From: an uncultured Cellulomonas sp.
GTDB lineage: Bacteria > Actinomycetota > Actinomycetes > Actinomycetales > Cellulomonadaceae
DNA: 64,000 nt
Direction of reading: 5' to 3'
Assembly: GCF_947494015.1 (NCBI RefSeq)
Contig: NZ_CANLTL010000006.1
Location: 186,001 to 250,000 of the forward strand
The notes beneath the pieces were generated by a model. That model saw nothing but the letters and a program-made list of their open reading frames with translations, was not told the origin of the DNA and made no database searches. Below, in pieces: positions 60,502-64,000 of the stretch. The position numbers and the translations under genes were made by a program. How positions within the stretch are numbered: position 1 is the stretch's first letter; each line of letters opens with the position of its first letter.

Positions 60502-61337
60502 CGACGACCCCCGACCAGCACACCCGCCCTGCCGGAGCGGCAGAGCCGGTCGCCGCGCCGTCGGCCCGGGCTGCCCTGCCGCCGGTGGCGAACCTGCGGC
60601 TCGCGCTGCTGCACGCCCGCTACCAGTTCCTGGAGACGATCCGGGTCCCGATCGCGGTGATCGGCAACATGCTGTTCCCGGCGTTGGCGATGTTCTTCTT
60701 CGTCGTCCCGCAGGAGTCGGTCGCGAGCAACCCGGTCGCGGCGACCGCCGCCGTGGGCCAGCTCGGCATGTTCGCGGTGATGTCCACCTGCCTGTTCACC
60801 TACGGCGCCGGCGTCTCCGAGGACCGGCAGCAGCCGTTCGACCCGTTCCTGCGCACGCTGCCCGCCGGCGCCGGGCCGCGGATGGCCGGCCGGGTGGCCA
60901 ACGGTGCCGCGTTCGCGCTGCTCGGGCTGCTGCCGCTCGCCCTGATCGGCTGGCTGTTCACCGACGCGAGCGTCCCCGGGGCGCGGCTGGCCGTCAGCGT
61001 CCTGGTCATCGCCGCCGTCGCGCTGCCGTTCCTGCTGCTCGGGATGGCGATCGGGTACTCGCTCTCCTCGAAGGCGGCGCTGCCGGTGGTGCAGGTCGTG
61101 CTGTTCCCGCTCGCGTTCGCCGGTGGTCTGTTCATGCCGCCCGAGGCGTTCCCCGGGTGGCTCGACTCGCTGTCGACGGCGCTGCCCAGCCGCGCCGGAC
61201 GCGACCTGCTGGTCCAGGCGCTGACCGGCAGCGAGGCGCCGGCGACGTCGCTGCCGGTCCTGGTGGCCTGGGGCGTCCTGTTCGCGGCGCTGGCGGTGTG
61301 GGCGTACCGGCGCGACGAGGGCCGCCGCTTCCGCTGA
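60498..61337 (+). CDS. ABC transporter permease (ABC-2 type)
   Basis: Six-TM-like profile; LPVVQVVLFPLAFAGGLFMPPEAFPGWLDSLSTALPSRAGRDLL; 4-nt overlap with ATPase gene. Confidence 0.88.
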   Translation: MTTTPDQHTRPAGAAEPVAAPSARAALPPVANLRLALLHARYQFLETIRVPIAVIGNMLFPALAMFFFVVPQESVASNPVAATAAVGQLGMFAVMSTCLFTYGAGVSEDRQQPFDPFLRTLPAGAGPRMAGRVANGAAFALLGLLPLALIGWLFTDASVPGARLAVSVLVIAAVALPFLLLGMAIGYSLSSKAALPVVQVVLFPLAFAGGLFMPPEAFPGWLDSLSTALPSRAGRDLLVQALTGSEAPATSLPVLVAWGVLFAALAVWAYRRDEGRRFR

Positions 61338-61371
61338 GCCGTCCGCGCGAGGAGCGGCCGGCGAAGCGCCG

Positions 61372-63948
61372 TCAGGCGAAGCGCCGCAGGCGCAGCGAGT
61401 TGGCCACGACCAGCACCGAGCTGAACGCCATCGCCGCGCCGGCGATCATCGGGTTCAGCAGGCCGGCCGCCGCCAGCGGGATCGCGGCCACGTTGTAGGC
61501 GAACGCCCAGAACAGGTTCTGCTGGATGATCTGCAGGGTCGCCCGGGACAGCCGGATCGCCTGCCCGGCGGACCGCAGGTCCCCGCGCACGAGCGTGAGG
61601 TCGGCGGCCTCGATCGCGACGTCGGTGCCCGTGCCCATGGCGAGCCCGAGGTCCGCGGCGGCCAGCGCGGCGGCGTCGTTCACGCCGTCCCCGACCATCG
61701 CGACCCGCGACCCCTGCGCCTGCAGGCGCTGCACGACGTCGACCTTGTCGGCCGGCATGACCTCGGCGATCACGTCGTCCTCGGCGATGCCGACCGCGCG
61801 GGCCGCCTCGCGCGCCGCGCCGACGTTGTCCCCGGTGAGCAGCACCGGTCGCAGGCCCAGCGACCGCAGCTCGGCGACGGCGTCCCGTGAGGTCGCCTTG
61901 ACGGGGTCGCGCAGGACGACGACGCCGCGCGCGGTGCCGTTCCAGGCGGCGGCGACCGCGGTCCCGCCGGCGGACTCGGCGTCGCGGAAGGCGGCCGTCA
62001 GGGCGTCGTCGACCACGACGCCCTCGCGCACCAGCCAGGCCGGGCGCCCGACGAGGACCCGGGTGCCGAGCCCGAGGCCGGAGTGCGCGGTCCGGACGGT
62101 GCCGCTCACGCCCGAGCCGGCGTCGTTGCGGAAGTCGAGCACCTGGTCCGAGCCGACCCCGACGCCGTCGGCGCCGACGCGCACCTCGCCGGGTACCGAG
62201 CCGGCCGGGGCCGGCGCGGAGGCCGCCGCGTCCCCGGCCGCGGCGATCGCGCGGGCGATGGGGTGCTCGCTCATCCGCTCCACCGCGGCGGCGAGCCGCA
62301 GCACCTCGGCGGCGGGCGTGCCGTCGGCGGCGACGACGTCGACCACCCGCATCCGCCCCTCGGTCACGGTGCCGGTCTTGTCGAGCACCACGGTGTCGAC
62401 GCGGCGGGTCTCCTCGAGGATCTCCGGCCCCTTGATGAGCACGCCGAGCTGGGCGCCGCGCCCGGTGCCGACGAGCAGCGCCGTCGGCGTCGCGAGCCCG
62501 AGGGCGCAGGGGCACGCGATGATCAGCACCGCGACCGCCGCCGTGAAGGCGGCCTGAGCGCTGTTGCCGGTCAGCAGCCAGACCGCCAGGGTGCCGAGCG
62601 CGAGGACCAGCACCACCGGGACGAACACGGCGGAGATCCGGTCGGCCAGGCGCTGGACCTGGGCCTTGCCGGTCTGCGCTGCCGACACCAGCCGGCCGAT
62701 CTGCGCCAGCACGGTGTCCTGCCCGACCCGGGTCGCCCGCACCACGAGGTACCCCGAGGTGTTGACGGTCGCGCCGGTCACCGCGGAGCCCGGGGCCACG
62801 TCCACCGGCACCGGCTCGCCGGTCACCAGGGACGCGTCCACCGCGCTGGTGCCCTCCACGACGACGCCGTCGGTGGCCACCTTCTCCCCGGGCCGGACGG
62901 CGAACAAATCGCCGACCACGAGGCGCCCGGCCGGGACGCGCTCCTCGACGCGTCGGCCCGCCGGATCGGTGGTGAGCAGGGTGGCGTCCTTGGCGCCCAG
63001 GTCGAGCAGGGCGCGCAGGGCGTCACCGGCCCGGCGCCGCGAGCGGTGCTCGGCGAGGCGCCCGGCGAGCAGGAAGGTGGTCACCACCGCGGCGACCTCG
63101 AAGTAGAGCTCGGGCATGCCGGTCCCGGCGTGGTCGGCGCGCGGCCACAGCGTCGGCTGCATCCGCATGCCGAGCGTGCCGGCGCCGCCGAGCAGCAGCG
63201 CCCACAGCGACCAGCCGGTCGCGGCGACGATGCCGATCGAGACCAGGGTGTCCATCGTGGACGCGCCGTGGCGGGCGGCCCGCGCCGCCGCCCGGTGGAA
63301 GGGCCACGCGGCCCACGTCACCACCGGCAGGGCCAGCGCGGCGACGACCCACTGCCACCCGGACACCTGCAGGGCCGGGATCATGGACAGCACCACGACC
63401 GGGACGGTCAGGACCGCGGAGACCCGCAGCCGGCGGCGCAGGTCGGTACCGCGGTCGGTCGTCGGCGCGGACAGGTCCGCGCCGTCGTCCGGGACGTCGT
63501 CCACCACCGGGCCCGGTGCGGGGGTGGGGTGCGGTTCTGTCGCGGTGCCCGGTGCCACGAGGGGGCCCGGCCCGGCGGCCTCGCCGCTGGTGCCGGCGGC
63601 CGCGGTGGCGCCCGCCGCCGCCGTCGGGTCCGGTGCAGGGGCGGTGGCGGTCCCGGGGTGCCCGGCGCGCTCGCCGCGCGCGGTCACCCGGGCGTCGTAC
63701 CCGGCCTTGCGCACGGCGGCGATGAGGTCGTCCTCGCCCGCGATCCCTGCGGCGTCGTCGGGCACGGTGAGCTCGACGTGTGCCGACTCCAGAGCGAGGT
63801 TCACCGTGGCGCTGGCCCCGGGGACCCGGTTGAGCTTCTTCTCCACCCGGGTCACGCACGACGCGCAGGTCATCCCCTCGACCGCCAGGTCGAGGGTGAC
63901 GACCGGCCGGAGGGGTGCGGCGGGCTGGTCCTGCGTGGCGTGCGACAT
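61372..63948 (-). CDS. Heavy-metal (copper-type) translocating P1B-ATPase
   Basis: N-terminal HMA GMTCASCVTRVEKKLNRVPG; CPCALGLATPTALLVGTGRGAQLGVLIKG; DKTGTVTEG; MVGDGVNDAAAL. Confidence 0.93.
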   Translation of the reverse strand: MSHATQDQPAAPLRPVVTLDLAVEGMTCASCVTRVEKKLNRVPGASATVNLALESAHVELTVPDDAAGIAGEDDLIAAVRKAGYDARVTARGERAGHPGTATAPAPDPTAAAGATAAAGTSGEAAGPGPLVAPGTATEPHPTPAPGPVVDDVPDDGADLSAPTTDRGTDLRRRLRVSAVLTVPVVVLSMIPALQVSGWQWVVAALALPVVTWAAWPFHRAAARAARHGASTMDTLVSIGIVAATGWSLWALLLGGAGTLGMRMQPTLWPRADHAGTGMPELYFEVAAVVTTFLLAGRLAEHRSRRRAGDALRALLDLGAKDATLLTTDPAGRRVEERVPAGRLVVGDLFAVRPGEKVATDGVVVEGTSAVDASLVTGEPVPVDVAPGSAVTGATVNTSGYLVVRATRVGQDTVLAQIGRLVSAAQTGKAQVQRLADRISAVFVPVVLVLALGTLAVWLLTGNSAQAAFTAAVAVLIIACPCALGLATPTALLVGTGRGAQLGVLIKGPEILEETRRVDTVVLDKTGTVTEGRMRVVDVVAADGTPAAEVLRLAAAVERMSEHPIARAIAAAGDAAASAPAPAGSVPGEVRVGADGVGVGSDQVLDFRNDAGSGVSGTVRTAHSGLGLGTRVLVGRPAWLVREGVVVDDALTAAFRDAESAGGTAVAAAWNGTARGVVVLRDPVKATSRDAVAELRSLGLRPVLLTGDNVGAAREAARAVGIAEDDVIAEVMPADKVDVVQRLQAQGSRVAMVGDGVNDAAALAAADLGLAMGTGTDVAIEAADLTLVRGDLRSAGQAIRLSRATLQIIQQNLFWAFAYNVAAIPLAAAGLLNPMIAGAAMAFSSVLVVANSLRLRRFA

Positions 63949-64000
63949 GGCGTCCTCGCTGCGAGCGTGCCTGGGTACGGGTGGTGTGATGCCTGCGCCG

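Overview
The window is a GC-rich actinobacterial chromosome segment with a Cellulomonas/Micrococcales-like gene order, close to the replication origin. It opens with rsmG, then parA-parB with four exact parS-like sites. It continues with ddl, a PLP aminotransferase, trxB-trxA, a MurJ-linked pseudokinase, murJ, a DUF6049-like protein, a NUDIX hydrolase, a CCA-adding enzyme, padR-ino1, a PASTA class A PBP, rpsF-ssb-rpsR-rplI and dnaB. The rest holds accessory and signalling genes: a GGDEF protein, a lipoprotein transpeptidase, an SGNH-SLH protein, STAS/HATPase/GAF-ANTAR regulators, a lipoprotein-adaptor-MacB-FtsX export operon, sigK-rskA with a fasciclin lipoprotein, an RsbQ-like hydrolase coupled to PAS-GGDEF-EAL, a flippase with a degenerate kinase domain, a wHTH-ABC operon and a copper-type P-ATPase. 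The most interesting points are: (1) an RsbQ-like hydrolase overlapping an RsbP-like PAS domain whose output is GGDEF-EAL instead of a PP2C phosphatase; (2) SigK-like promoter pairs in front of both sigK and the fasciclin gene; (3) an rpsF leader that can sequester its Shine-Dalgarno and resembles the S6:S18 autoregulatory motif; (4) a DnaA-box cluster before dnaB; (5) two flippase-associated pseudokinases. No CRISPR array, rRNA, tRNA, transposase or prophage was recognised. All calls come from reading the sequence and the supplied ORF translations; no database search was run.
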